Part shown: positions 13,201 to 26,399 of the stretch, in pieces
Numbering within the stretch: position 1 is the first letter of the stretch
Layout of the letters: each line of letters starts with the position of its first letter
DNA from: Prinia subflava
Lineage: Eukaryota; Chordata; Aves; Passeriformes; Cisticolidae
NCBI RefSeq assembly: GCF_021018805.1
Contig: NC_086248.1
Coordinates: 24,188,922-24,252,921 of the forward strand
Length of the DNA: 64,000 bases
Direction of reading: 5' to 3'
Notes under the pieces: generated by a model
What the model was told of the DNA's origin: nothing
The model's database searches: none
What the model saw: the letters and a program-made list of their open reading frames with translations, nothing else
Program-made: the position numbers and the translations under genes

Positions 13201-15040
13201 ATTTCTAGATACTAAAACCTTGTAAGAAAATCAGGATAGTTTCAATTTCGCTGGTCTTGGAGACATTTCCATGCTTGATAAGGATTAAAAGGAGCATTGA
13301 TATCTTACAGCTCTAGATTTATGTTTACTGAAGTAATCTTGGAAGGGTTAGCCATGTACCCATGGATATAAGACTGTGCAGAGGGATGATCAGAAGTCAT
13401 TGCAAACCACTGTAAGCCATTGGTTTGATCGGAATACACAAAGTCTGACATTTTTTAATTACTTGAACCAGATTTTGGCCTTGAATGTATTTGGATATAA
13501 GCTGTTTGTGTCTGTTCATACAATTTTTGGAGAGTTCGGTGTCAAGGTGAGTTTTTATTAAATATTAATAATAGCCATATGCATGCTATATTGGAGATCT
13601 TCACCAAAGCTAAGAGGTATGAATCAAAGGAAACTCTCTTTCCTGTTGTAATGCACATCACACAGTCTTTGCTAGATAGATTGCTAGAATGGAAAATCCC
13701 CTTGGGAAATGAGGTTGGAGAGACAAAACTAAGGTGATTGATGAAAAAGAGATGAAAAGGAAGAAAAAATTTCCTCTTTGTTATTTAGATACCTGTTGTG
13801 ATTTTGTTCAAAGCAGCAGTCTACCTGTAGTTCTTTAGATTAAAAAACAAGTGATTTTTTTTTTATCCAAGAGAAACATAAACACCTCATAGTGATCCAT
13901 ACTTACATAAGAACTTACAGGCCCTTGCAGCACTGCCAGCATTTCTTTCTGTGTGAGCAGTCAGCTATGCTGCAGATGACATGTAAAATTTGTAAATGTA
14001 AAGCAATTAAGATTGCACATATATATATGTGCTGGTCATGTGAACAGTCCTGTTACAGTCAGCTCAGGTTCCTGGAGCCTGGAGGAGTCAGAGAATGGTG
14101 CCTGGAGCAGTGCAGTATAATAATTGTGTTTGCAATGGAGACTACAATTGTAACATTATGCCCACTGCGGTCCACACACCTTTGGAAAAAGAGATTCCTG
14201 CTAAAGCAGGAAATGGTTCAAAGAAATGGCAAGAGATTTCCTTTTACTGAGAAGTCATGAAAAATAGTAAAGAACAAAGGGCCTGAAAACACTCAGAAGT
14301 TATAAACACATAGCACATTATCAGTATGGTGTCAGATCTCCCGAGAGACCATGTCTCCTAAACTCTTGCTTCGTGTTTCCCTGCTGATGTGCTGACGGCA
14401 CTGGGGGCAAATAGATGCTGCACCTCAGCCAAGCAGCTGTGTCCTTACACAGTTACCACGCAAAAATGGTAACTCTCTCCAGCCTCCTTCTCAAAATGCC
14501 GTGCTCCAGTTTCAGTCTGTGTGAGCCTCTTGAGAGATGTAGGCCAGGTGCATCAGCCTCACTGTCCACAGATGAATGGCAAACGTAAAATGGAGATGCA
14601 CATTCGACCTTTAGCAGAAAAATGGAGAAAAATGGCAGAAAGGGAAATGTAGACATTTTGCCAGAAGAATCCAGCCAAAAGTATATATGGAAGATTACAG
14701 AGGAGAAGAAAAATTAGATTTCTTGGCATGTTTAAAATCAGCTGTGACAGTTTTACTGATAAAACTACTTGTGAGGAGCAATCCTACACTGCTGGAAGGT
14801 GACAAGAAGACCAGGTAATTTATTATAATTTGCATATTCTTTTAAATTAATTTGGGCTACTTCAAACAAATTTTAGGTATCACCAAAGTCTATTGCTCAT
14901 TCTGAGCCTGCAAATAAGAACAGAACTTAAAAACCTGAGCCTCTGAAGACCCATTTGCTCATATGGAGAAGGTGTTTCTTCCTGAAAGCTACAATGGCTA
15001 CTAAGAATTAATATACTGCTACATGAAATCCAGATATTTA
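10281..15040. other. AT-rich non-coding spacer
   Basis: T-runs occur at about 10,911-10,924 and 11,471-11,482. A perfect 18-bp palindrome lies at 14,015-14,032. An open frame at 12,184-12,456 (90 codons) has somewhat protein-like composition but no recognised domain and no splice context. No named interspersed repeat is seen. Confidence 0.6.
14015..14032. repeat. Perfect 18-bp palindrome
   Basis: The sequence gcacatatatatatgtgc equals its own reverse complement. It is an AT-dinucleotide core flanked by GCAC/GTGC. It could extrude as a small cruciform. No function is implied. Confidence 0.9.
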
Positions 15041-15126
15041 TAACAACAACAACAACAAAAAAAAAACAACCCCAAACAAAAAACCAAAAAAACCCCAAAA
15101 ACAAAAAAAAAAAAAAAAAGAAAAAC
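15041..15126. repeat. A/C-rich low-complexity tract
   Basis: The tract opens with (AAC)n at 15,041-15,057. It continues as A-rich sequence broken by CCCC and CC blocks and ends in an A-run of about 18. Almost no G or T is present on this strand. It is the strand complement in style of the 5,787-5,980 tract. Open frames on the minus strand here are artefacts of the composition. Confidence 0.88.
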
Positions 15127-16915
15127 TACTGGTGTTGCTAAATGTCTAGGAAACTCAGCTGCATGTGCATTTCCAAATCCTGTTTGAACTGGACCCATAT
15201 GGGACTTCAAGAATTGGTTAAAAAGTGGTAAAGGGATTGAAAGTAATAAAGTTGACTGTTCTTATGTTCCCCTATCTTTAGATGACTTCTTATCCTTAAG
15301 GACACTGTACAAGTGACAAGTGTAATCTTCCCTAATAAATCTCAGTCTGCTACAAATGGCTGTTTGGAAGGGCAGGATAGAGGTGTATGAATCAGACAGA
15401 CACAGAATCAGACAACCTCAGATGAATGGCCAAGAGCAGCCAGAACAAATGAACCACTTCTCAGTTCTCATTTTTAGCAGAAGTCTGTTCTTTCAGCAGC
15501 AGCTGATGGCTGGTGGCAAATAAATCTGTTTGTGTCATGCAAATTCTTCACAATTGTTTTCCTTTCTCTGAAGTAGAGATGGTTTCACATTAATCCTAGG
15601 TGTTCTAAGAAAACAGCAGTATTTACATTAAATTGTCTCCAATGAATATAATAATATTGTATAAATAGCTCAAGTGCAATGTGAGTTCTCATTAAAGTAC
15701 TAGAGCCTGTCCAAAGTTTTGTGGCAGCCTACATTAGCACACATGGCAAGTTGAAACATTTTTTCCTTGTGCTTGGTTTGTTCTGCATTTGCATGCCTGC
15801 CTCGAATACACCGAGTGCCTAGGGCTTTCCTCCAACGATGAGGACTCTCCAGCCATTTTAAGGATTTCTGTGGTCTTTGGAGACTTCCTACTTGAGGCTA
15901 GAAGTGAGAAAGCAGATATGAATTTCACATTCAAACCTGGGGTTGAGAGGTAGCTAAACCATGGTGCAATTTCCTACTGTGTGAGTAAGAGAGGCTGGGC
16001 AGAATATTCAAACCCAGCCTGTGGCTGCTGCTCCAGTTTAAAGCTTATATAAGCTTAGTGCCACTGCAGTCTTCCCCAGAAAAGGACCTATCATCTGTCA
16101 AAGAGATCACCTATTAGAAAGTAGGTAAATTTGGCTTTATTTTCACATTGGCACAAAAGATAAGGAAGTTTCATTTTCCACCTGAGTCTGATGACAGAAG
16201 GATGTCTGTTCAGGAGAAAAAAAGTCAAGATCAGATAAAACTGACAACAATTGTATCCAAAGCTATTGTCACCTGCCTGTGTAATAAAATGATTTTCCTG
16301 ACATTCTTCCTTTTTGTTATTTCTGTTCACTACAGAGAAGTAGGAAGAATAATTTTTGAGACATTTTTAAAAATAGGAAAAAATTGGAAAGATTTTTTTT
16401 GGAAACTTTTTCAAGAATTTGCTTCAGCTGAAATATTAAAGTCCCAATTGTGAAGGGAAGAGGAGGTGAGAGAAGTCAGATTCAAGCTGCTGAGATATGA
16501 AAATATTTTCATCTTCTGAGTAAAACATAAAAATACTGATATTCAGGCAGGTATTTTTTCAAAATTATCTTCAAAATTCAACAAGTCTTTCAAATAGGTC
16601 GACAGTAAATATGAGGATTTTATTTCAATTTATTTTCTTGAAGAAGAGAGTTATTATTCATGTATACAAGCATTTTGCATGTTATTCCATATAAGTAAAT
16701 ATTTAGACTTTTGGAGAAGTTTTTTAACTTCTTATTTTTCCTCTATTTCTAAACTCAAATGGATATAAAGCATCTAAGAACACAGTAAAGCATACATGGT
16801 CCAAAAATTGACTGTAGTTTTCATTAGTAGTCAGAAAATTAGTTCCAGTAATTTCTGACTAATATTCAACTTGATAGGTTATCCTATTTGAAATTTTGCT
16901 AAAATATGTCAACTG
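15127..16915. other. AT-rich non-coding spacer
   Basis: There is no recognisable coding exon or repeat. The overlapping open frames at 16,091-16,453 on both strands look like chance frames in AT-rich DNA. Confidence 0.6.
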
Positions 16916-16984
16916 GTTTTCCTTCCAAGTAACTGAGCATATAAGAAAGATTTACAAAGCCAAAAGTAAATCTGGATGTTCACT
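16916..16984. repeat. Left copy of a 69-bp imperfect direct repeat
   Basis: This segment and 17,580-17,648 align without gaps over 69 bp with 7 mismatches by eye, about 90% identity. Both contain the shared core caagtaactgagcatataag. The left copy lies 302 bp before the LTR start at 17,287. The right copy abuts the LTR end exactly. Confidence 0.9.
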
Positions 16985-17286
16985 GCTGGGGAAGGTGATA
17001 CAGGAAAGTCTTATACATGTGATTGCTTGGCAAAAGACTGAGAATATGAAACCTATAAGTGAAAAGGAAATGAAAGCAAGTTTTGATGCATAAGATGCCA
17101 AGTTACTGAGCAACAGGAAAGACAATGGCTGAGTGAGCTGAAGGGAAGATCCCTGTTGACTGAACAATGTCCTTGGCAAACAGAGGGGATGCCTCTGCAA
17201 GCTAAAGAGTCCAAGGGTCAGGGAGACCCTGCCAGTTTGGCAGAGAAGAAAAAAAGGGTCTAGAAAGTAGCTTTGAGGGTTTAAAA

Positions 17287-17579
17287 TGTAACACAGTATG
17301 GTAATGTAGGACTTCTAATAGGCTGTATGTAGATTCTATAGGATTTGTGTCTTTTACTGGTTGGATGTTGTAAATTAGCATATTCAGTACAGAAAAAGAT
17401 ATAATGTATTGTAACCAGAATTTAGGTGTCTCTCAAGCGTGCTTTCAATTGTGACTGGCAATTTTAGGCTGTCTCTTCTTACCCATGATCCAAGATTGCT
17501 GTAATTTCATCTGTGCAATAAATAGCAGATTTATTAAGAGCCGCTTGGGAGTCCCGCATCTCTCGTCCAGGCTCTTACA
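17287..17579 (+). mobile_element. Solo LTR of an endogenous retrovirus
   Basis: The 293-bp segment starts TGTAACA and ends CTCTTACA, giving the inverted TGTAA...TTACA ends expected of a retroviral LTR. An AATAAA poly-A signal lies at 17,517-17,522. It is followed by a GC-richer R/U5-like stretch in which TAAGAGCC and GGCTCTTA are 8-bp inverted repeats. A purine-rich stretch (gagaagaaaaaaaggg) about 45 bp upstream might be a remnant polypurine tract, but it does not abut the LTR. No retroviral gene frame is visible nearby, so a solo or nearly solo LTR is likely. The family assignment is uncertain. No short target-site duplication is evident. Confidence 0.7.
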
Positions 17580-17648
17580 GTTTTCTTCTCAAGTAACTGA
17601 GCATATAAGAAAGACTGACAAAGTCAAAAGTAACTCTGGATGTTCACT
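17580..17648. repeat. Right copy of the 69-bp imperfect direct repeat
   Basis: This is the partner of 16,916-16,984. It begins at the base directly after the LTR terminal CA. Sequence beyond 17,648 no longer resembles that after the left copy. The insertion therefore consists of the unique spacer at 16,985-17,286, the LTR and one repeat copy. Confidence 0.9.
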
Positions 17649-19084
17649 TACAACATTTTAAAGATGATTATATCACAGAGGCTGACAAAGCAACATGAAG
17701 AAAATTTATAGTTTTCCAGCCCTCTGCTTTGTGTTACTCCTGCCGTAAAAAGCACTCTAACCACAAAAGTCTGGACAAACTGTCTCTGATTACTTCCCAC
17801 AGGTGAGACTTATAGGGTCTGTGTATGATAGGCACACATATTTTTTTTCTCTATGAGCAGTGCCATTAGGAGATGCTTTCAGGAAGAAGCAAGCTCATAA
17901 TTATTTTTAACAGAAATATAGTATTTTTGCCAAAAATGAATGAGCTGTCTTCCTTACCCACTAACATGTGAGTAGCTTCTTGAGGAAGAGTTGGTTTTAA
18001 AAATAGTTTTATGAGTTCAGGGTATATGATGTTAAGAAACAGAACAGACAAGTACAGGATTAAAATACCAAAAAAAGAGGCCCCAATATGCAGAATCAAT
18101 TTGCACTTTGTTGCAGTTTTTCCAATGTATTTGTAGTAAATTGTTAGCAGTACTGCAGTAACATTTGTTTCAAAGAACTTATAGCCCTAATGTAGCACCT
18201 CAAAACACAGGATTAAAGGCCAGTGTAAAGGTGTGAGACTAGTACTGTGGGTATAAAGGAGAGAGTGAGCTTGCAGATGTGTGTTTGGGGACAGCAGTGT
18301 AAGAGAGAAGAGGACCTGATAGATGAAAGCAGAAAAGATGTCTAGCAGGATAGAAGGAAGGAAGCAAAGCAGATAAAAGCAGCAGGAAAATTAAAGGATT
18401 GGGGAGAACAAAAAAACAAGAGAAGAAAGATAAAAGCAGGGGTGAGGTGATGAGATATGCAAAATTCTACTCAGACACTTATAAAATTAAAAACACACCC
18501 TGATGTGTACAAAACTTATCCACACCTTCTTTTCACACACAGATCACTTACACTACCTGATAGTCCCATAGATATGCACTTCATTTCACTAACATAAAGG
18601 CATATAAAATCCACATCCTATTAACTTGCAGTCTAAATCAGATACAACTCTCATCTGAGCAGCAGTTTATATACACACTGAACTTATTAACATGAGACAA
18701 CACATTGATTATTAGCAGGGCTATACACTGTCCTGAAGCTTGCTGTGTAAATAACTACAGATGGAGACCTCTAATGTGTGTGCTTCCCACTTTATTTCCA
18801 GTCTAGTGCTATTGCTAAGAACCTAGCTGTCATAAAAAAATGAGAACACTGCTGGTACACAGCACGACACAGCACATGTAAGTGTCACCCTGTGAGATCT
18901 TTGGCTGGTTAGAGAAGTGCTGTGATAAAGTCAGAGAGAGGTGTTTGAGAAGCACTGCTTTCATGTATGCTCAAGACTGCAGATACTTATGTTTGGGTAA
19001 GAGTTTTCTTTTTGATTTAGTAGTCAAATCCATCTTGCTCTGAGGGTCAAGTGATAGCAGGATACCAACAGGAAAGAAATCACA
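17649..19084. other. Non-coding spacer with a purine-rich stretch
   Basis: There is no gene. From about 18,250 to 18,450 the plus strand is strongly purine-rich (many agaagg, gaagcaaag and agataaaag words) but is not a simple tandem repeat. The rest is AT-rich and unassigned. Confidence 0.6.
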
Positions 19085-19684
19085 CCAGCAGACTTGGAGA
19101 GGGTGGAGACACCTCAAGCATTAGCTTCCTGTACTGGGTGGATTCCTGAAAGGAGGCTGCGAGCCCACGGGAAGCCCGTGGAGAGAGGAGCTCATGCTGG
19201 AGCAGCCTGTCCTTGAAGGATGGAACCCCATGGGAGTGGCCCATGCTGAAGCAGTTTGAGAAGGACCATTGCCTGTGGGATGGAGTCACGCTGGAGAGTC
19301 TATCACGTGTGGGAGGGACCCCACACTGGAGTGAGGGAAGGACTCCTGTCCCTGATCAGCAGCAGAAACAACCTGTGATGAACTGACCATAACCCCATTC
19401 CCTGTCTCACTGCACTCTAGGGGAGGAGGCAGAGCTGGGAAGAAGGAAGAGGTGGGGAAGGTGTTTTTCAGGTCTTATTTTACTTCTCATTATCCTGCTC
19501 TGATTTTGTTGGTAATAAATTCAGTTATTATCTCTAATTTGAGCCTATTTTGCCCATGATAGTATTTAGTGAGTGATGTTTCCTTATCTCAAGTAACGAG
19601 CCCTTCATTGCACTTTGTTTCCCCTGTCCAGTTGTAGAAGGTAGTGACAGAGAGGCTTTGGTGCCCAGCCAGGGTCAGCCCATA
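19085..19684 (+). mobile_element. Avian ERVL-like LTR remnant
   Basis: The segment carries several landmarks of a common avian LTR. It has repeated 'cccatgctggagcag'-type units between about 19,173 and 19,340. It then has 'gatgaactgaccataaccc', a GGGGAGGAGG stretch, 'cttctcattatcctgctctg', a poly-A signal AATAAA at 19,515-19,520, and the terminal 'ggtgcccagccagggtcagc'. The order matches LTRs I know from songbird and other bird genomes, so orientation is plus. The left boundary is approximate. The right end near 'cagcccatac' appears diverged from the usual terminal CA. No internal viral genes are seen. A 17-bp palindromic hairpin (ccacgggaagcccgtgg) lies inside near 19,166-19,182. Confidence 0.78.
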
Positions 19685-22600
19685 CACTTCCTCATGAGGG
19701 GAAACAGAAGGGCAGGCACTGAGCTCTTCTCTCTGGTGACCAGTGACAAGACCCAAGTTTAGGGGAAGTCAACTACTAGAAGAAGCAGCCTTAAGCAAGA
19801 ATTCACCATTCTGGCTGCATGGAGGGGCAGTAAAATCTGAAAAGGACTTGAAAGCTTATATAAATAAGTGTGGTGAATGTAACACAAGCACACATTCATG
19901 TGGGTGTCATCTAAGCAGAGAGACATACATGTAGATATAATGGTTGAAAGGGGGAGTGATAGCCACAACTAAGCACCTACACATTTTAATCCTAGGAGCA
20001 TTTAATCAGATGCTAACAGCTCCAAGACCTCCATTTACACCAATAGTGCATGTATTGCTGACAGCAGGGTGATCCCACACTGCAAAGATTTTTCCTGATC
20101 GACTCTGTCTAATAGAGAAGGAGCAATCTAACAGAGAATGAGATCACATGAAAAGGTAATATCTCTCCCAAAAGATTCTTGTCTCATTTAAATATCTATT
20201 TCATGGCTCTCAGAATAAGGAAAATAAATTGTTAAAAGAGATAGTTAGCTTTTCACACTTTGACACATTTCATGGGTTTTGATCAATACATACAGTGTAT
20301 AATTAATCTAATAAATCTTGTCACAATTGACCTGGGCTTGCATTTCTCTGCAAGACATACACATACAGCAGGATCCTCAATATCACTGTCCTGCTGACTC
20401 ACTACCAAATAAAATTATCCTGCTGGATTAGTCTGCACAGGTGAGGTGAGGGTAGATGGTTAGTTGTTCCAGCCTTACAGACCCTTGGCTCATTTCCAGA
20501 CATTTTGCTACAGGGAGGGCTTAAAATGTGATCAAGTCTGGTTTATGTCTTTCATGCACTGAAAAAATGCACATTAAAGGTGTCAGTATCCGTGTCAGTG
20601 TGGGTGTTCCTTACTGTTGCTATGCCTTCCCCAGCTCTAGAACTTTTCTAGCAATTGTAGGGGGGTGTCTATCACACTGATTAAAAGTACTGTCAAGCTG
20701 CTGCTTTCTTTCATTATGTGCATCCACTCAGTTACCACAACACCAGTGGCAAGGGAGACAATATCATATCCTTGTTCTTTCTTCTATCCCAGATTTTTAC
20801 AAGCAGCTTGGCAGACTTAGAAGTGATAGTGACTAAGTTCTGTTTAACTGGCCTGAATAAGAATTGTGGCAGTAGACATTGGGATGAACTACTCCAGGAG
20901 CAAAAAGGTTCTTATTTTAACCAGTGTCATATACTGGTTCCATTGGACAGTCTCACTGCTTCTTTGAAGGTTTGATTATAACCATAATATCCATTTGGAG
21001 ATCAAGAAAAAATACGTGGCAGTCAACTCCATCTCCAAGCAAGTAGAAAATGAAGAACCATGAGATGTCTGCTTCAGAAACTGCAGAATTGGTCTAATGA
21101 AAAGTTTGATTCTAGAAGGTAGAAAGGGAGTGACTCATTCTAGCGTTTCTAAAAATTCCCTCAATAAAAGTTCAAAAGTGAGTTAGGACAATTTTGGATT
21201 CAGACAGTTGTTCCTCCTTGAGGAAATGATTTCTTGAAGACTTTGTGGTGCCTTTCTAGTGAGTGGTTACAGTATAAAAAATGACAAATACATCTAAAAA
21301 CCATTGGCACTGCACTGTCATCCTGCGTGTTCAACAGGTTTCATGTACGTGCCTGAGAACAGAGATTTATAGGTTTCTTTTAAGTAGTGTTTTACCATCT
21401 CTCATTACCCATCTCTTCTCTGTGCTCTGTTAGAAGATTGGAATAGCATTGCATCACCCTGCTCAAGTAGTATCATGTCATTGGGTTAGTATCTGGAATA
21501 GCATAAGGATTATAAACTTCACAAAAGGCTAATAGATAGAATTATGCTGTCCATAGCAAAACAATGTTCACTTTAACATGCTGTTAAAATGTTCTTGTTT
21601 ATGTGCCAACATCATAAGATCTGTGATTTCAGTAGAGGTCATCTACTGTTGGAATTCAGTATTTTTGACTTTTTTTGTACCCTTGTTTTTGAACCAAAAG
21701 TTCAATTAATCTTATTGGTATCACAGAGTTTAGGTATATTTTAGCTGTAGTACAGTTCTGCAGCTCTCAAATTTATTTTTAGTTGAGCTTTATGACTTTT
21801 AGATTTTAAGGGCAGTTATAGGTATATTAAGGAGGCCTATATAATAAAATTGGCAGGGGAAAAATTGTGAATACAGAAGATTTAAAATAAAAGAACCTGA
21901 CAGATAACATAGGTTTACCTGGTATATGTAATTTCTATTTAACCCAGGTTCTATTTTAACAACATATGAGAATGTCATGCTTCCTCTTTCAGATACAGAA
22001 CAATTGTTATAAATGTAGATATTTGCCAATTTACTTATAGAAAAACTATTAAAATAGCTGAAATTATCTCTCAGTCAAAAGACTATGATTTCAATTTAGT
22101 AATTTTCAGCTTAAATCTATTATCAGTGTGTTTAACTTTAGTGCAAAATTTTGGTATTTTTTAAGATAAAGAATTCTGTGCTTTTGGAGGCAGCAAGGTC
22201 TTCAACACATCAGTGAAGGCATTTTAAATCTTTATTACTGTCTATGTTTGACTATAAGGCTGCTCTAAAATATTCTGTTTCTATATAAGTCAAATTTCTT
22301 TCCCTGTTTGGAGTGACTTATACAATGTCTCACAAAAAGTGTAATACATCCTGGAAGCTCTTGTTCACAACTATGAAATTGTTAGTATTCAATTGATGTT
22401 ACTAAAGTTAAAGCTCCTGTTGTTTGTACATGAATTATCATCCCGTTGTCTACCTGGCATTAGTGGCTGCAGGACAGAATTTCAGGTTAGGAATATATTT
22501 ACACTGCTGATTTTTCTGTGACTGCAGATGGTGCTGACACACCTGAGCAAGGCTGCAAAATCCACCAGGAAAGCTGAACAAATAGTTTAGAAATCAACAA

Positions 22601-25600
22601 ACACACCCTGCTTCACACTGCTGCCCTGCACTGTGAGGAGCTGAGTGCCAATACCCATCCCATCCATTTAAAACCAGCTTAGATTGGGCTTTTGAGTCTG
22701 CAACCAGCCTTTGGAGAGTGCAAGGTCTACCCTTGGAGGAAGCACAAAGTTCACCAAAAAGAAAAAGCAGAGGAAGCATTAGGCCATTTCACGCATGTTA
22801 GACTGAAATAAAAAATCCTTGCATACTGAAAACCAAACCAAACCAGTTATCTATATTATGTGACCTAACTCAAATGAGACTGATCTGACACTGATGCTCT
22901 GATTAATAGTGCTCAATAGATCTCAGCTAGTATTCCAAATAATTTGTTACTTTAGTTTGATCGGTGGATTAAATGATACAATTCCAAATAAACACATTCC
23001 ATTTACATTGCCAGTCTTTTGCAATCATAGTTTGTAGGGACTTTATTACAATCAGCTATCCCTGTGACTTTGATGAGCATCTACCTTCCTCCTTGACCTG
23101 TAACATTAAAAATCATGAATTTGTGGGGAATTATATTCTTTGTCTAAAAATATTTAATAGAGATTGCTCTTCTGGCTTATTTCATACTACTGAAAGCACA
23201 AAACTTAGAAAGGATGGATGGTCATTTCAGAGCTCAAGGAAAATTGTAGCTAGTTGTTTTCTGATTTCAGAGAAAAACGATGCCAAGTGTTGTCTGTGCC
23301 AACTTTACCTAATTCCATCAAACAGCAATGTCAGCTGGGATACATTGCTTGCCAGAAGTATTCTTCCCCTGTCCTTTACTTCATGGCAAACAAATTTCAC
23401 TTGCAAATTAAACCTATTTCTTAATGGATTAGCAACATCCAAACACAACTTCAGCCTAATACAAGCAGTGAAGGCCAAGTGCATTACTGACAATTTAAAA
23501 CTGAAACAAAAAGTCTTTTAGCCTCACACTGTCATTGAAGCATTCACCGATTTACCTTTGTAGATATATGAAATCTCACTCATTTATTATATCTTAAACA
23601 ATGTCTTCTCACATCCCATCAAAGTGTCAGCAAAGAGCATTTCTTATCACTTTTATCACCATTTACAAAAATGGTTCTAAATTCCCAAAGACATCTAACA
23701 ACCTTTGGACAATTTGTCCTTCAAATACTTTAGGCTTTGATTAATACCCTTGAGCTTAAACAGGCTGCCAATTTAGAGATGTTTCTTCCATCTTAAATTG
23801 AGCTTGGTTCTTGGTTTGCAATGTTGGGCAAAATGGAATTCAAGGCTACCCAGTATTTACACAAGAGAGCAGAAGCCAGGGAACAAGTGAGGCTTTGATT
23901 TCACCATTCTGATTCCAGCCAAGCATGACCACGTCCCTGAACAAGACAGACTCGTCCTGGGTCACACGGGGTGCACAGTCACAGTGCAGAGGAGGAATGC
24001 CAGGCAGCCACAAGGCATGGTGCACTGATTTGATGCCAGCTGCAGGGAGACAGATGACAACTTAGGGTGAATTAAATTCCATACATCATGGAATCTGCTT
24101 ATCAAATACTAGTGTCTTTTCATTTCTATGTCATCGTGGTCAACTAAAGCAAAGTTTCACAAACCTCTGCTCTTAAGGACAGCCCTTATTTGCATTGACT
24201 TAATTTTAAGCTAATGGGAATGTTCACCTTGCTTAGGTAGGTAATGTCTTTATATCCTTGTGACCTTGTAAGAACTGAGAAAACAAAAAATATCTCAATT
24301 TTTTAATTTTCAAAATAATAAATAGCAGCACTTCAAAATCAACACAAACAAATCTTTGAATAAATGTAAAACATTTATGAAATATTTGAAGTTCCTTTTA
24401 TTTCCTCTTTCAGCTTTTACTAGTATAAATCAAAGTATCTGTCTAAAGAGGGATAAAATAGGAGTTTCTTTTTAATGTGCATTGAGATTTTGAACCATTT
24501 TCCAAAACTCCTGAATTTCCAAAGTATTCATTTCACAATAGGAAAAGGCTAGATGGATAATGGGCTGATTATAGCATCAGCTGGTTATCTGCTGACACTT
24601 ACATGCTCAGAGTTTACTCATTGGTGGAGATTGTCAATTTTTGTTAATGAATTAAGTTATTAGAAGCAGCCAAGCAGAAATGTTGATACTAGTGCTGAAT
24701 GACCATATTTGCTGGCAATACAAAATGCTTCAACAAGTCTGTGCTTGGCAGTTGGTGAACTCAGCTTTCTGTCAACGCATCAAGAATGTAATAGTATTGT
24801 ACAGTTACAGATCTGTACAGTCTTATTTTAACTACAAAAACCTGGGCCACAGCATATCTCAGAAACCAGACACAAGTGCAGAAATTTAAAGCAGCTGACA
24901 AAGAAAGGGAAGCATTCACACAGAAATTAAATCTTTATTATTTTACTAAAGTCCTGTCAAAAGGTTTGGATTGTGATAATCAGCCCAGATCTCCAGGACT
25001 GGGAATAATCCACTGCACAGCAGTGGCTCCAGTGGCTCTAAATATGTTTCCAAGTTCTATCTTGTTTACAAATTAATTTTCTTTGGCAAAATGATTAAGT
25101 CAATGTTTAAAGTACATTAAAGTAATTTAAGTAAAGTGATTTGGTCAATGTTAAGTTCCAACAGCCTACCATTCCAGAAATGAACTCCAAGTTCCAGCAT
25201 GTTCTGTATGTCAAAACCCAGGACATAGTTAGTGTTTCTGACCCTGGCAAAGCATCAAGGTAGCTCTGATGGCTGCAAAAATTCAACAGGGAACAGGCAC
25301 CAATCACACCAAATTATTCTGGTATTTTAAACAAGGTACAAGAAATAGATGTGTTGTTATGTGCCTAATATGTACTATGACATTCCTGTTTATTAAAAAG
25401 ACCATCCTTGAAAGAGGGCAGCAAAGTCCTTCATCCTGCTTTTCCTGAGGTGGTATGCTTCGATACAGCCCCTGTCCTGGTAGCTGCCAGAAGTACCATG
25501 TAGTCAAGAGTATTTGGAGAAGGAACAAACAAAACTAGGATTAGTTTATGTAGGAACACAATGCTATGTTACAAAGATAGAAATAAAAAAATATTGTAAG

Positions 25601-26399
25601 AAAGGTTTAAGTCATTGGTAGACATGCTACATATCTACAAAATTTCATGGAAGGTGTGAGTGAAATAAAAATGTGGAAAAAAAGTCACAAAACACATGTT
25701 TATCCATCTAAAAGACCTTAGAAGATGTAAAATAAACAAATGGAATAGCAAGATGTAAGAATGACAGACAGAGATTTAGTATGGCTACTAGTACCGAATT
25801 CTAAGAAAAAGAAATGTAAGGGAAATAAAAGAAAGTAAAACTGGTAGCACCTGAAAGTGATAAACCATTTTTCAAAAGCACAACAGTAAGAACATGCAGG
25901 GCATCTTACTGCTTATCTTGAAAGGAAATAAAGAAGCTAATAATTGAATGAAAATACTTTAACTTAAGCTTCCATTCAATTCCTGAATTCGTGAGATTTT
26001 TTTTTTCTTGGTGTTTTCAGTTGCAAGACTATGTTGCTATCACTTTTCCTTGTAATAAAATCTTTTCTGTGAACTGATCTGCCATAGGGAAGACTGCTTC
26101 CAGGAGAATTGTAAAAGCTGAAGAAAGGTATCAGTGTCTTTCTATGTCTTTCTATGGCAGTAAGGTGTTTACATCTGAACATAATTGAATCTGCTCATGT
26201 GCTAACAATTAAGGATGTCTGTCTCAAGTTTAAACTAGTTGGACAATAGTTATCAACAGATCATCTTCTTTCAGATCAGTTACTTTGGCTTCTATTAAAG
26301 GTCCTAAAATATTAAAACATAGGCATACTAATTAATTCAGAAAGGATTCTCTATTTATCTGTGTATTTCCTCAGCAGGAATTTTCCAATATACTGCTTC
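19685..26399. other. AT-rich non-coding spacer
   Basis: This is about 6.7 kb without a recognisable gene or named repeat. It contains the longest open frame of the window (22,973-23,521, 182 codons), which has no domain I recognise, AT-rich codons and no splice context. A short A/C patch lies near 22,831-22,846. Confidence 0.6.

Noticed and set aside
22973..23521. 182-codon open frame, the longest in the window
   Set aside because: No recognisable domain, AT-rich codons and an overlapping open frame on the other strand. One frame of this length is plausible by chance in 64 kb read in six frames.
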